A stretch of DNA of 64,000 nt, from positions 1,665,001-1,729,000 of the forward strand of contig OZ024843.1 of assembly GCA_964017145.1 (NCBI GenBank), read 5' to 3'. The notes below the pieces were generated by a model. It made no database searches. It was given only the letters and a program-made list of their open reading frames with translations, and had not been told where the DNA came from. This document shows, piece after piece, positions 13,601 through 28,336 of the stretch. The stretch is from Agrocybe praecox (lineage: Eukaryota; Basidiomycota; Agaricomycetes; Agaricales; Agrocybaceae). A program made the translations under genes and the position numbers. The stretch's first letter is position 1, and each line of letters opens with the position of its first letter.

Positions 13601-16600
13601 AAAAGAATCACCTCTGCTCCAGGTTTTCTTCCGTTACCACTTGTAGGCACTTGTATAGCCGGTGGAAGGGATCTGAGAGCGTTCATCTCCGCTATTTGCT
13701 GATTGAGCTCGTTGCGGAGTTCAGTTTTCTAATATCGAGTTTAACCCAGGGATCCAATCGCGAATCCTGAACACGTACTTCATCGCTGAGTTCTTCTACT
13801 TTTTGTCGAAGAGATTCGAGCTCCTGCTCTATTAAGTCCCTCGAAGAGCTCTCTTCGGCCCCTTTGACTTCAAGGTCTTGTCCCGTTATGTCTTGCACTG
13901 AGGTAGCAAACCGTTTCAAAAAGATTCGCCAATTTTCGTCACTTGAAAAAAAAAAAAAAAGGTCAGAGATAGAAGCAAAGACATTGATTATCAGCCTACA
14001 AGGAATCGAGCATCGCTGCTTGCTCAACAAAACGATCAAGAACAGTGAAAAGATCCGCCTTGAGCTGCCTACAATATTCGTCAGATCCAAGTCGATGTAT
14101 CTCTACAGACGACACTTACAGGCCAATATCTCTTTGCAGTATCTCGCTGTACCGCTTCAATATATCAAGCATAGTGGGATACAAACCACCATGTTGCTTT
14201 GCTAGATAAATAAGGTCACCCAAAGAACCTTCAGAATCGAGGTGTAATTGTTCGTGGCCCCGCTTGACTTGTGCCATTAGATCGTTGGCTCGCTCGCGAA
14301 CATCTTCTTCATCTTCATACTTCTCTTCCGCGTATAAATTGAGTTGAGTCAGCAACAAATCTGGCGGTTTCATATATCGTAAAGCCTAAAAAATAATCAT
14401 CATCTGCAAAGAGCCAATTTTGTCCCGTAAACTTACAACTATCAATTCATTCAATCCCCTGCGACTGAATTCGTCACGCAAAACCATTCGGTCCTCCAGA
14501 GAATCTGGACAAGTGGTAAGTGCATTTATCAGTGTCATCGTGGCCGTCCTTGCTTCCCAGACACCGTCCTCTTCGTTTCCAAAACCTGTACCGCTATCAC
14601 TATCATTGTCAATGTCAACATCAGGAAGCCGCAATGAAGATAGAAGCGTTTCAAAGCGAAAATCCTCGTCGTGGGCAATCCGAAAATCAGACATGGATGC
14701 CAAGACAGCTTTGTGCCCATCTGAAACGGAGAGCATGCATATAGCTGCCAAAAGCTCTGACACCAGTGAATGAACCTTTAGCGACGAAGTATGTAGTGCA
14801 TAGGATATATGCGTTATGACTCTGGGCGACTGCAACACCTGATTAAACCCAAACTAAAATCAAATCCGTCAGTCGTTGAGCCGATAAACATGACAACCAA
14901 AGATTAGAGACGCACTTCCGTATTGAGAAGGACCCGCAGACATTTCAGGATTTCTAAGAGGACGGTTGTTTCAAGTTCGGAAAGAATTTTCCTCTTCCCT
15001 CCCTTCCCCACCAGGCCTGATAACAAAGTTCCCAAGGATATAAGACCCTTTTCAGAGCCAACAAAATCTTGTATGAAAGATAATTTTGCTGTAGAAAGGT
15101 GAACTCGAAGGGTAATCAAATGTTTGACCAGCTTCATGTCAGGTGCTTTGCCGATACGCAGTCCATCTATATACCACCTAGCGGAGTCCATATGTTCCTT
15201 GCTGCCACGCCTTTCAGGTGTCGATGATTTCTCGCCTCCAGACGACGTCCACCAGCTATTCCACAAGCTTCCTGTACTTTGTGGCGAGATAGGCTGCGGT
15301 TCGTCTGGCGCCCCAGAGCTCTGTCTAGGTGAACCAGTAGGGTTATGGAACTCGCCATTACTATTGATATCCACCGACTGAGACGTCGCAGTACTAGTTC
15401 CGGAGCCCCAACCAACAATGGAGAAACGGCGCATAAGGCCACCATCCCCAGTAATTTGAGGCACAAGTTTGGGAAGCAAAGCAGCAGCGCTCGACGGACC
15501 ATAAGATGCAGCATAGGTAGGATGAGAGCCTCCGGAAGAGTCCTGAGTAGTGTTGGCTTTGAAAAGTTTGTTCTGACTCAAGAGATATTTCTTGCGGTCT
15601 CGAGGTAGAGAGCGCATCTCAATCCGTTTCTCTTCCTTCAGACCAATTTGATTCTAGGAACAAGCGTCCCATAATTTAAATGAAATACTACGGTATATAG
15701 GTGAACTTCACTCACCATCATTTCCTCAAGCTCCGCTTCAAGATCTTGGGCATCACCTTCATTACCCATGATATCGGACAGACCTTGCTCTAAGCTGATT
15801 GTTTCTTTTTGTAAAAGTCTTGGTTCGCTGACACTTTTCCTGTTTTCCGGTGTGAAAACGGCGCTATTGCGCGTTGGAGAGGTGGGGGGTGTCGAACCTA
15901 GCCAACCCTCGAAAAGGCTTGAAAGTCTACCCTGGGTTACAAGGCCTCGTTGTTCAACCGTCTTTAGAGGACTCTGGCGCGGTTGAGGCATTTCCTTAGC
16001 CATTTTTGCAGTGCCTTCCTCATCCTCATCCTCATTTTCCTCTTCTGATTCCTGCAGTGCTGCTAATCGTCGGATGGTCGAGTCAGACGGTGGCGCGGCT
16101 GGAGTTACACTATGAGACTTAGAGCGTCGGTACCATTCGTCAGGGACGCAAAATAGAAATCTGCGTTTGGCTCGGAAGGTGAACGGATTTGCAGAGAACG
16201 GAAAGTTGAGGATATCGAATAGTACAGTTGTTGATGGAAGTCTGGAACTTTCTGAACGTATTGTCAGGAGCTATAGTCTGTATATGAATAAATGGAAACA
16301 TACTTTCGTCGGAACCATGAATCCACGTTTCTTCAATGACATATTCCAAGCTTCCCGCTCCAGGAATAGGTAAAGACTTGGTCAGGCCAAGCTCTTCAGA
16401 GACAATGTGGATGGCATCCTCTACAGTTGTTGTCCTAGATATGTAGATTTTATGTTCGAACTCGTCGGGAACCTCGGGTACCCTTAGAAATACGAACGAA
16501 AACGACAAAAGAGGGTTCAGAGATATTAAGCGGAGTGCTGGGTTGTGGAGATGCCCCGTCATTGGGAATGAAGAGAAATGGCGCTGAATCAACTGAGATT

Positions 16601-16950
16601 GTCGATTTTGACTGCCAATAATAGGAGCAACAGGTGCTTCTGCGTCAATGATACCTACATAGCTTATACTTCAGTAATTATTGAGTACAAACAGGATAGA
16701 AACACCAACCGTCTCCGTATGCTAAGATTTCCTCTTCTTCCCAGGGCCTACCATTCCGCTCGACCCGAATCTTTTGCAAGGCCCACCCAGTATCTTCTAA
16801 ATCGCCTAGAACACCCTCCTTCAGTCCATCAATATTGAGGAGGGTATCAATGACGTTGCGAGCATTGCTGTCCTTGGAAACCTCAGCGAAATGTAAGGTC
16901 CCTGTCGTCAGAATAGTAGGGACTATCAAAGTATCGGGCCCGTCAGGCAT
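10654..16950 (-). CDS. Diaphanous-related formin (FH3-FH1-FH2)
   Basis: Actin nucleator and processive elongation factor that builds cables and rings for polarised growth and cytokinesis. ATG 16948-16950 (MPDGPDTLIVPTIL) starts an N-terminal extension with a ubiquitin/RA-like segment (ISRTTTVEDAIHIVSEELGL, about 16445-16385). A GBD/FH3 armadillo region runs from about 15620 to 14100, including IEMRSLPRDRKKYLL. Next are Glu/Lys-rich coiled coils (about 13860-13010) and a very long FH1 polyproline region (about 12980-12555). FH2 starts at KKMKPFFWNKLH (about 12500) and runs to about 10950, with the LGNKLN...GFQLESLLK variant of the GNxMN motif (about 11755-11680). The tail is basic and DAD-like (GKRRNRHP, about 10740). 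The stop is TAA 10654-10656. At roughly 1,700 residues the size is normal for Bni1/SepA-type formins. At least 15 introns are needed, and several coiled-coil exon borders are uncertain. Confidence 0.93.
12569..12815 (-). repeat. FH1 polyproline-coding (GGN)n simple-sequence tract
   Basis: Two long purine-rich blocks of GGA/GGT/GGC/GGG triplets (about 12618-12681 and 12736-12811), plus a shorter one (about 12571-12600), encode on the minus strand uninterrupted runs of 20 or more prolines. They are separated by non-Pro spacers such as TLSPPVIVHDT. In formins these runs recruit profilin-actin. The mixture of codons (CCT, CCA, CCC, CCG) suggests selected protein repeats with slippage rather than one pure microsatellite. 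Copy number is prone to error in both assembly and replication. Confidence 0.9.
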
Positions 16951-17492
16951 CTCGCTTCATATAAGCCAACTTTCAGACCAACAGGTTGGAGATGACGCGT
17001 CAATTACACCCGTCCGAGTCTTGAGATAGGTATTGTCAATATTACGATGTGGTATGGCAAGATAGTCCTTGATCAGTGGGATGGTTACTGTCAATAGGAC
17101 TGCAGATAAGCGTGCACGAGACAAGAGACAAGATGCACGGGTAAAAGAGGATTTCTTGGTGGCCACCTATTGGGTAGTCTGTCTCGGAGAGGGTTAAATG
17201 GTATTATCTTGTCATTCCGTACACCACTGATGTTATAGTCTATTACTGGCAACACATCCATACTTGACAATGACTCTGAGTCTTGAGAGCGGTGAGAGAT
17301 CCAAATCACGTGGTCCTAGGGGGAAGCTTTCTAGATTGGGATATTACCCGAGGATTCACAAAACACAAATGATGTATTCTACATTGGATGCATATTGTCG
17401 AGCCATACATATTATACACGTATATCAAGGGGGTATTACAGAGAAAAGTTATCCACAGAAAAATAAAAACAGACTACTACACACCACTACTT
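16951..17492. promoter_or_regulatory. Formin promoter / MCM6 3' region
   Basis: A 542 bp spacer between two minus-strand genes. It must carry the MCM6 3' UTR (nearest 17492) and the formin promoter and 5' UTR (nearest 16951). ORFs in it are short and show no recognisable protein. Two features are visible. One is the 10-bp palindrome TGACGCGTCA (16993-17002), which contains an MluI box. The other is a five-codon minus-strand uORF (ATG 16958-16960, TGA 16943-16945) that overlaps the formin start out of frame. Confidence 0.5.
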
Positions 17493-20766
<3,274 letters not shown>

Positions 20767-20792
20767 GATGAAATATCAAATGAGAGATCCTG

Positions 20793-20798
20793 ACGCGT
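20793..20798. promoter_or_regulatory. MluI cell-cycle box (ACGCGT) upstream of MCM6
   Basis: The palindrome ACGCGT lies 26 bp upstream of the MCM6 ATG, and an ACGCGA half-match lies at 20834-20839. In yeasts this motif binds MBF and gives G1/S expression of replication genes. Its use here is an inference. It may fall in the 5' UTR, and a 6-mer occurs by chance in about 5 percent of 200 bp gaps. Confidence 0.4.
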
Positions 20799-20986
20799 TT
20801 GGAGAGTTGAAAGTGTAATAAAGACCTTAGACGACGCGACGGTAAGAAAATTGGTGGCTGCACGTTCACAGCTTAGGGCAGGCTTTTTCGTGTGCGTGAT
20901 CCTATTTAGGTCACTACTTTCCGACGGTTATAATTGGGTTGTTATTTAATAACCGTGGCCAATTCAATTTACTGACCACCATTATC

Positions 20987-22112
20987 ATGCACGATCTCGA
21001 CCCCCTAGACCCTTCTTATGTCCAGGAAGTTCTCTCAAAACCGCCCTTTATTACACTCGAGGGTGTCATCAATGTACGAGATCTCGGTAATCACGCATCG
21101 ACCACCGAGAGGGGCCAAATTACAAAACCTGGATATTTGTTTCGATCTGCCGAGCTATCTTCCATAAAAGACGATGGTGCGCACACACGGCTGTTCATAA
21201 ATTTGGAACCAATATTTTGTTTACACAGGAAAGGCTAAAATGAAAGAGCTTGGGATAACGAAAGTATTCGATCTACGATCAGACACTGAAATACGAAAGT
21301 ATAACACTCCAATGCCTGAAATTGATGGGGTACAAATCATCCATATACCCGTGTTCAAAACTGCAGACTATAGCCCGGAGATGATGGCCAAGTACGTACG
21401 TGTTAGACTGCAGGATTCCTAGTCTACAGACGACTCATACATGTGATTCTATCCTCCAGGAGGTATCAGTTATATGCAAGTGGGAAGACTGAGGTAAATT
21501 CCATATAAAACCTTTGCCCTGACTCCATGTTCAGTAAATAATACAACTGTGTAGGCTTTCATTGAACTATACTCTCAAATTCTTGATCACGGAGGGCATG
21601 CCTTTGGCGCTATTTTACGGCACGTCAGAGACAAACCAAACGAAGGCTGTCTATTCCACTGTACCGCTGGGAAGGATAGAACAGGAATTATGGCAGCTAT
21701 TTTCCTAAAGGTACCCTTTCCTTGAATCACGGTAATCATCTACCAACGAATTTTCAGCTTGCCGGTGTGGACGATGAAACCATATCCCGTGATTATGCGC
21801 TCACTCGCGTTGGCAGGGAGCCCGCTCGGGAGATGATCATGCAACGACTGTCCAAGGAGCCGCTTTTTGCGTCCAATAACGAAGCTGCCCTAAATATGTT
21901 CACTTGTCGGTACGTTCTTAGTATCTTAAGATCGCACAGTAGCAATTTTAATATCATCTACCAGTCATGAAACGATGCAAGCTTTCCTCCAACACTTCGA
22001 CGAGAAATACGGCGGCGCGGCTGAATATATCAAACGCTACGTAGGGCTCTCAGACGATGAAATTGCTACCATCAGGAACCATATATTAATTCCTGGACAA
22101 CCTCGATTGTAA
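20987..22112 (+). CDS. Tyrosine/serine phosphatase (Y_phosphatase3 family)
   Basis: Cys-dependent phosphatase of the fungal/bacterial protein tyrosine-serine phosphatase family. The substrate is unknown and may be a phosphoprotein or phosphoinositide. Of two in-frame starts I chose ATG 20987-20989 (MHDLDPLDP); the other, at 20939, is AT-rich and gives no family-like sequence. Family features are VINVRDLGNH near the N-terminus, GYLFRSAEL, KVFDLRSDTEI, and the P-loop HCTAGKDRTG (about 21656-21686) with catalytic Cys and Arg. SRDYALTRVG and a C-terminal YGGAAEYIKRYVGLSDDEI follow. Five introns are placed: about 21175-21233, 21390-21460, 21493-21555, 21711-21757 and 21909-21965. The stop is TAA 22110-22112. 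At about 270 residues the length is usual. The start lies 220 bp from MCM6, so the promoter is divergent. Confidence 0.88.
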
Positions 22113-22345
22113 TGGTTTAAATCATGAATGAATGAATCGCACGTACATCATCTTGCTTCTACATATTATGAAGGATTGCCATCGTCCTTCATTATCACGA
22201 TAACATAACTCAAGGCTTATTCAGATACTGGGCGGTCGCTCGACCTTGGAATTCGAAATGAATAAATGAACCGAATTACATTGTACCACTTGCTAATAAC
22301 TTTTAAATTCCATCGACACTAACAAGAAAGAAGTGTTTACGGTAG

Positions 22346-25300
22346 CTATTTCCGAGTCAGCTCTAGTGGCCGTCGTTGTCTCTGTGCATGAGTCAAAGCT
22401 GCATTGGGATTCAAATTAGAGGGTAATGTAGATACATTATTGGAGCCCATTAGACCGGTCAATCCGCTTGGGACTCGTGCCTTGGGATTGAGGGGTGACA
22501 ATGCTCCAGCTCGTGACGGCGCAGGAGGCATTGGAATATTGGGTATAGGGACCTCTCCGGTGACACGCCTCCTCATTGGTGGCCGACCAGAAGGAGCCAC
22601 TCTACCATTTGGCTTTTCCAGGGATTCACCCAATTTATCTTCAGGGAAGGTTGTGAAAGGTGAATTATCATTTCCTAGTGCTTGCCTGCGGGCTTTCTCA
22701 TGCTTGGCCTGGACAGATCGGAAATGCAGTAAAAGTTCTGACCACTTTATCTCGTCTCGGCTGCCAATCTTCGCTCGTGCGGCCAACGGCCCCCCAGCCC
22801 TATGCTCATGGTGAGTCTATTAGAATGTATTTAATGAGAGAGGTGTTAACACTTACGGCTTGGGTGCAATATTTAAGAAGCCTGCCGAGTTGACAGCATT
22901 CAGTCGATTTCTCAGTGAAACAAAGGCAGAGCTTTGTGGCAGTAGCATCAAAATTCCGTATAGACATTTGAAGAGGTAAGGATATCGTTCAGGTTCAAGG
23001 AGTTGAAGGCGTAGATCTAGCATTCAAGATGATCAGGGTTCAATGAACATGGTTTCAGTGACATGTCCATACAGGTGAAAACTGGTGATTCGATGAGTTG
23101 AACAAGTTTATCCACTTGCACGAGCATGGGCACGGTGACTTCCAAGTCAGCACTAGAACGAATGAGCAACCTATCCAGTGGGTTGTGCGTAATCACTTAC
23201 AAAATTTGGAGTAGATTGGATGCGTGCTCATATGCCTGAGCGAGTAGACAAAGCGAGAAGACGGATACGGCATTGTGACACCAAGACCTATATAACGTTG
23301 TAAATAGAGCCTGACCGTCTTGCTACGGGATTCAAACAGTTCAGATTGTACTTGTACTAAGATAACATTTTGATGACTTACCCTTGTTTCGAGGCTCTTC
23401 AATCGTTTCCTGAAATCTGATAATTCCGGAGATGTTATGAGAATGATATTAAGCTTTTGAATCATCACACTAGCAAATTCGAGATCCTAGAGACGAGTCA
23501 ACGAAAAAGACGGAACTCTCGAGAAAACCACTTACGTCTTCCTTCTCAATGATTTCTGCAAAGGTTCGATATATTTTCTCTGTATTGAGATTGAGGCATA
23601 GTTGACGAATGATCAAACTGCCGCGTGTTTCCAAAAGACGCCTATCTGTACTGAACAGTTCCAGGAGATTGATCATAAATGCCTTAAAATATGTCTCTTC
23701 TGAACTAGAAGAAATCTGGGCTAGCAACTGTAGGTCATGCTTGATAACCTGTAGGCATGGTTTTAGTTTTTATTATTCCAGATACTTGGAAGGTGTACAA
23801 ACCTCCTCAGAACTATCCGATAGTGTCTTCAGCAATGCAGGGAAGGTTCCGTCGTCCATGGCCAGAATCTTCTTCGGCGCCTTTTGGTGGAGCATGATCA
23901 GCCATTTCAAGGCAGCCACTCGAGTTTCCTCAAATTCGCTCAAGAATTGAATCGTTAGTTCGTTTACCGTTCCTTGATAATCAATTGGATCGGCCTCTTC
24001 CGCGTGTACAGAATTCGATAAATTCCCGCCAGGTTGACTCTTCAACGAGACAGGCGAGTGTGGTCTACTAGGACCTGAAGGAGGGAGGGGTATTTCAGCT
24101 GCTTGTCCTGGTCGTGGTGTTAGGTTGGGGTCTGCCGCATTGCTGGTTCGAGTTCGCGGCGTAGTTGGTACTGCGGGGGTTTGCGCAGAATCATTCGCCG
24201 GCTCAGGAGAGACGCCCTCGCGAGATATCTGCGAACTCAGGGTTGAATGTCGGGAATTTGTGGTAGATGTCATAGTTGGTGTTGGGGATCTTGGAATCTT
24301 GCTCGTGGGTATAGCTTTATCTGCTGCTCCTTTCGCTGTGGTCGACTCCTGCTGAGGGGAGGGAAGTTTCTGTATGACATTTAATAGAAATTTGTTTGTC
24401 TTGATTGCCGCATTTTGAATCATAGAGACATGATGGGCGAGATTAGGGAGAATAGCAGGAATGAGGCGAGGAGTGAAAGGAACCATGACTTCATCAGCAA
24501 AAGTGAGGAACTCAGCCAACCATCTCAAGGCCGTTGATTGCTGTATTTCATCATCTAATGAATTTAGAGGTAGAAATTGAGCATTGATGTAGATTGAATA
24601 CGACCAATAACAGATAACTCACGTTCACCATCTAACTGTTGAATTAGAATTTCTATGATGGCAGCATAGTCGACTCTAACTCCTTGACCAGGCATCCAAG
24701 CTATCCACACATATGGGTCTCTCCTCTCAAATATATCAAAAGTAGGGCTCACCACCAAGATCCTGGTCATCCGAATCTATGAGCTCATCTCCGCCTCCCT
24801 GCTGACTACTATATGTGGACCTTTCCTGCTCATCGTTCTCAAGCATATAGAGTGCGCGTTCCGCGTTCTCTAAAGTCAAATCCGGAAGCCTCACATCTAC
24901 CTCTGTTCGACGTATGGATTCAGCAGGTGTTTTTAATTTCCCTTGCTGTTCGAGCTGGCGAGAAACCGCAGTGACGTCCCGTAGTTCTCGAAGGAAATCT
25001 GCAAGTAGGTTCTCCGTCGCTACTCGTACATCCTCGGTTGGGTCGGACAGGTATTTACTGCACGACAATTATCAATGCAACTCCAAGTCTCAAAAAACAA
25101 ACTTTTCCTTACAGTAAGCCATCAAGGAATTCGGGTAGATATGTTATAAGCTCCAATTCTGGGACCGAATCCAGGACGCTAATCCATGAGACTAGATAGC
25201 TCCTAGTGAATGGACTCACGACGTATATTCGCTCTCGTAGTAATGGGATGAAATGTGCCAGAGAGAATGCCTTTTTAGCGCCATCTCCAGGGGGGCTATC

Positions 25301-26052
25301 TGGTAGAGGCACCAATACGCCGTGAGGGCCTTCATGTTCATCGCGAAGTCTTTCTATTTCACGCTCGTTTCGAACCCTTTCGGTCTCCGGATACAAGGGA
25401 ATATAAACAGAGGCAGACTCCGCCACGATGTCTTTTAGGAGACGATCCAACAGTTCAGCGCCATTCTTAACTGACAGTTCGGAATCCGCTGCGAGCTAGA
25501 AGATCTAAATAAGCTATGCGCGCGAAATAATATCTAACTCACCTTGCTCAGTGCATCAAAAATGTCATTGAAATACACCAGTACTTCGCCCTTCGAGACT
25601 TTCGCAATATTGTACAAGCATTCCGCCGAGAAGTATCGGATCCTGTTCTCGGGATCCACGAAACAGTCTAGCAGAGGACCAACGAACTTCTCCATGTACG
25701 GTGCCACATCGACGCCTAAAGCTATTGCTGTCCCTGCTAGACCAATAAGACCGCCATTTCTGATGTGTAAAGGGTTGGATGTGTTGTTAAACATATCCAC
25801 CAGCTGGTCTATAATTTGACTGATACGTTTCTGCTCTCCTTGTTGGTGACATTCTCGTATTTGCCTACCAGTGAAGAGAGGTAGGTAAGTTATTGAACAT
25901 GGCGAGCTATTCGGGTCGCGTACTTCTCAAGCTCAAGCGCTGCCGCTTTCCGCTTCTCGTATATCTTGTCGATCAACTGCCTAGCCACTGTGGTATCTGT
26001 ACGAAGATACTTAGCCTTGAGCCTCCTTCTACTAGACAGCTAACGTACCCAT
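22346..26052 (-). CDS. VAC14: VAC14, scaffold of the Fab1/PIKfyve PI(3,5)P2 complex
   Basis: HEAT-repeat scaffold that holds the Fab1 lipid kinase and Fig4 phosphatase on the vacuole/endosome membrane and sets PI(3,5)P2 levels. The protein begins [23 protein letters not shown] plus one G (26049-26052) form a first coding exon of only four bases, followed by a GTACGT donor and a TACAG acceptor. Hallmark VAC14 stretches are [20 protein letters not shown] (about 25780-25720), [20 protein letters not shown] (about 25640-25585), [10 protein letters not shown] (about 25435), [20 protein letters not shown] (about 25175-25115) and the [14 protein letters not shown] repeat (about 24525). The C-terminal Fig4-binding region includes [20 protein letters not shown] and [17 protein letters not shown] (about 23290-23240). 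A Ser/Pro-rich linker (about 24360-24020) and a Pro-rich tail (about 22620-22350) are variable. The stop is 22346-22348. Confidence 0.93.
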
Positions 26053-26285
26053 TTTCTACGCGTTGAGAATGTTTCGAGATGATAATGGATTATGGCATGG
26101 AGTGTTGTCCAAAGTAAGACGTAAACTTGATGCAAACATGCTTGCGCAGTGCGCACGTCTAAGTATACTTGGCACCTCGCAGAACAGAAGTGGCTGTGCA
26201 CGCGTCAGTTGAATGCTATAATTGATTCTCAGCTTATCTGTTACCACCACCTTCCCAGAGAGTACAGGTTAACAGACAGCTAATC

Positions 26286-28178
26286 ATGGTGCTAGACAAT
26301 ATCCTACCTCTTACGCTCCTCCTTGTCACTCCATTCACCCCCGACCTACTCTCTAAGAACGAATGTACCTCAAATAACTTTCTAGGGAACTACGGAGACG
26401 CGGGGACGACATTCAGCGTCCTGACCGTCTCTGATGAGGCTTGCGTGGACTTCTGGGGTTCAAGCCTAGCTTCTGCTCACTTTACTACACCAATACAACC
26501 CGGTCGCAAGTTGGTATGGTTCGAGAAGTCTGCCGTTGACATTAGGTTACAGCCACAGGATTCGCCTTTAGACAACTTTTTGCTTTCTTTGGAGGCGCAA
26601 ACTAGGCTTAGCGTCGCAGACTCTAATGATGGACAACAGGAAGTCCTCTCAACAAATGGCGCCAATATACCCTCCCCATACACTTTACACTATCGCACCA
26701 ATACCGCCGCACTGGTCTCTCTCGAGGATGATAAGGCCAGAATCATTGATATAATAATGCCACCCTTCTGGAAATCGAGACTTCTGCCAACAGAACCCGT
26801 TGACTATATACCCGTCCCAGATACTGCTGTTGACCATGTTAGAGAAGTTCTTCAGAAACTCAAATTTCATCCTCTCGTCGCCTCCGTCGTCAACAACATT
26901 TCACTGCCTCAGATCAAAAACGATATTCGATACCTCACTGGAGAGGACACGAGCTCTGGCATCATCTCTCGTCATTCTTTCTCGAGTGGCGCGTTAACAG
27001 CTGCGAATTGGTTGAAGGAACGCGTTGAAGACACCGGAGCAACTTGCCGTTTAGCCCCCTTCCTTAATGGCTTTGCGCCCAATGTTATCTGGTCTGATCT
27101 TCTGCTTTCAGTATCTCCTCGCGCTCAAACTGAATTGCTTTTTCTCCCAAAGCCGCTACTCCGGTATCAAAGAAACCAACTCGACTGTTTTGATCAGTGG
27201 ACATTATGATAGTCGTGGTTCATTTGGTAGCACGCGCGCTCCCGGAGGAGATGACGATGGTTCCGGCACGACAGGTGTTCTGGCTATCGCAAGAACAATC
27301 GCCCGCAAAGGAGTCAAGTTTCACAGCAACGTCGAGCTTGCTTTCTTTGCCGGCGAAGAGCAAGGCTTGCTTGGTTCGAATGCATATGCGCGTGAGTATG
27401 ACCTGTCAGGTACACACATTCACGGATTGCGTGTTGCTAAATATACCCACCTTGCAGGGGAACTACGGGCCGCAGGAGCTAACTTGACGTTGATGATCCA
27501 AGCCGACATGACAGCATACCGTGCACCTGGAGAACCTTTGCAGCTTGGACTTCCTGAGAGGTTCGTTACAAGCTGTCTGAGTTTTTAAAACGCCCTGAAT
27601 TATTATTACAGGATTGGAACACCAGAAGTAACGGAATTGGTATCAAAGATTTCCGCTATCTACAGTCCCGAACTTAACGTTGGCTTTTCTCCCGTTCGTT
27701 TTGCTTGTTTACGCATACGTCATGTTCTGATCTCATTGGTTCTAATGTAGGCGTGCTGCAGTGACCACCAGGTATTAGTTTCTCGTAGTATTCGAAACTG
27801 TGAACTTATGTGGCACCGTTTTAGTCATTCATTGAGCAGGGCTTCCCAAGCACACAGGTCTTTGAGCGAGCAGGACCAAGTAAGTTCTCAATGCATGACT
27901 TTTTATTTATTTCAAAAACCAATGTCTCACTTTTCTAGTCGCCGATCCCATGTATCATAATAGTGGTGTGTGGATAGTTTTTTCCAAGCTGATACATTTC
28001 TCTTAACCCCAGCCCATAGGGGATTTGAGTGATAGAGAAGGTTATGACTTCGAGCAACTCTTTGCAATCGCCAAAGTGCAGGTTAGTCATTAATTTCATA
28101 AATGTGCCTTCCATATTTTGTAGCCTTACACCGTTCCAGTTTGCTACCGTCCTGCATACGGCTGGATTTGAACTCTGA
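26286..28178 (+). CDS. M28 family zinc aminopeptidase
   Basis: Di-zinc exopeptidase of the M28 family, expected to release N-terminal residues, either secreted or in the vacuole. ATG 26286-26288 begins MVLDNILPLTLLLVTPFTP, a signal-peptide-like or anchor-like hydrophobic start. Metal-site motifs appear in order: SGHYDSRGS (about 27196), GGDDDGSGTTG (about 27246-27275), FFAGEEQGLLGSNA (about 27348-27385, with the catalytic Glu), IQADMTAY (about 27497) and CCSDHQSFIEQGFPS (split by an intron, about 27752-27850). It ends ATVLHTAGFEL with TGA 28176-28178. The first exon is long (26286 to about 27100) and six or so introns cluster in the 3' half. All five expected metal ligands (His, Asp, Glu, Asp, His) are present, so it should be active. 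Confidence 0.88.
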
Positions 28179-28336
28179 CTTGATGGTGGCCCGGGCTGCC
28201 TGCTTGTATGCTTATTCATTTATTTGGTGATCTACTAGTACTTATCCCATAGACAACACGATGAAACTTTATTCTAAAAATTGGATGCCTGATGCTGGTT
28301 GATCTCTTTCCCTTGTTCCATTCATATTTAGACTTA

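Noticed and set aside
28179..28336. Possible extra exon after the M28 peptidase
   Set aside because: The peptidase already has its expected C-terminus (HTAGFEL) and all metal ligands; the gap is the convergent 3' region with the chitinase.
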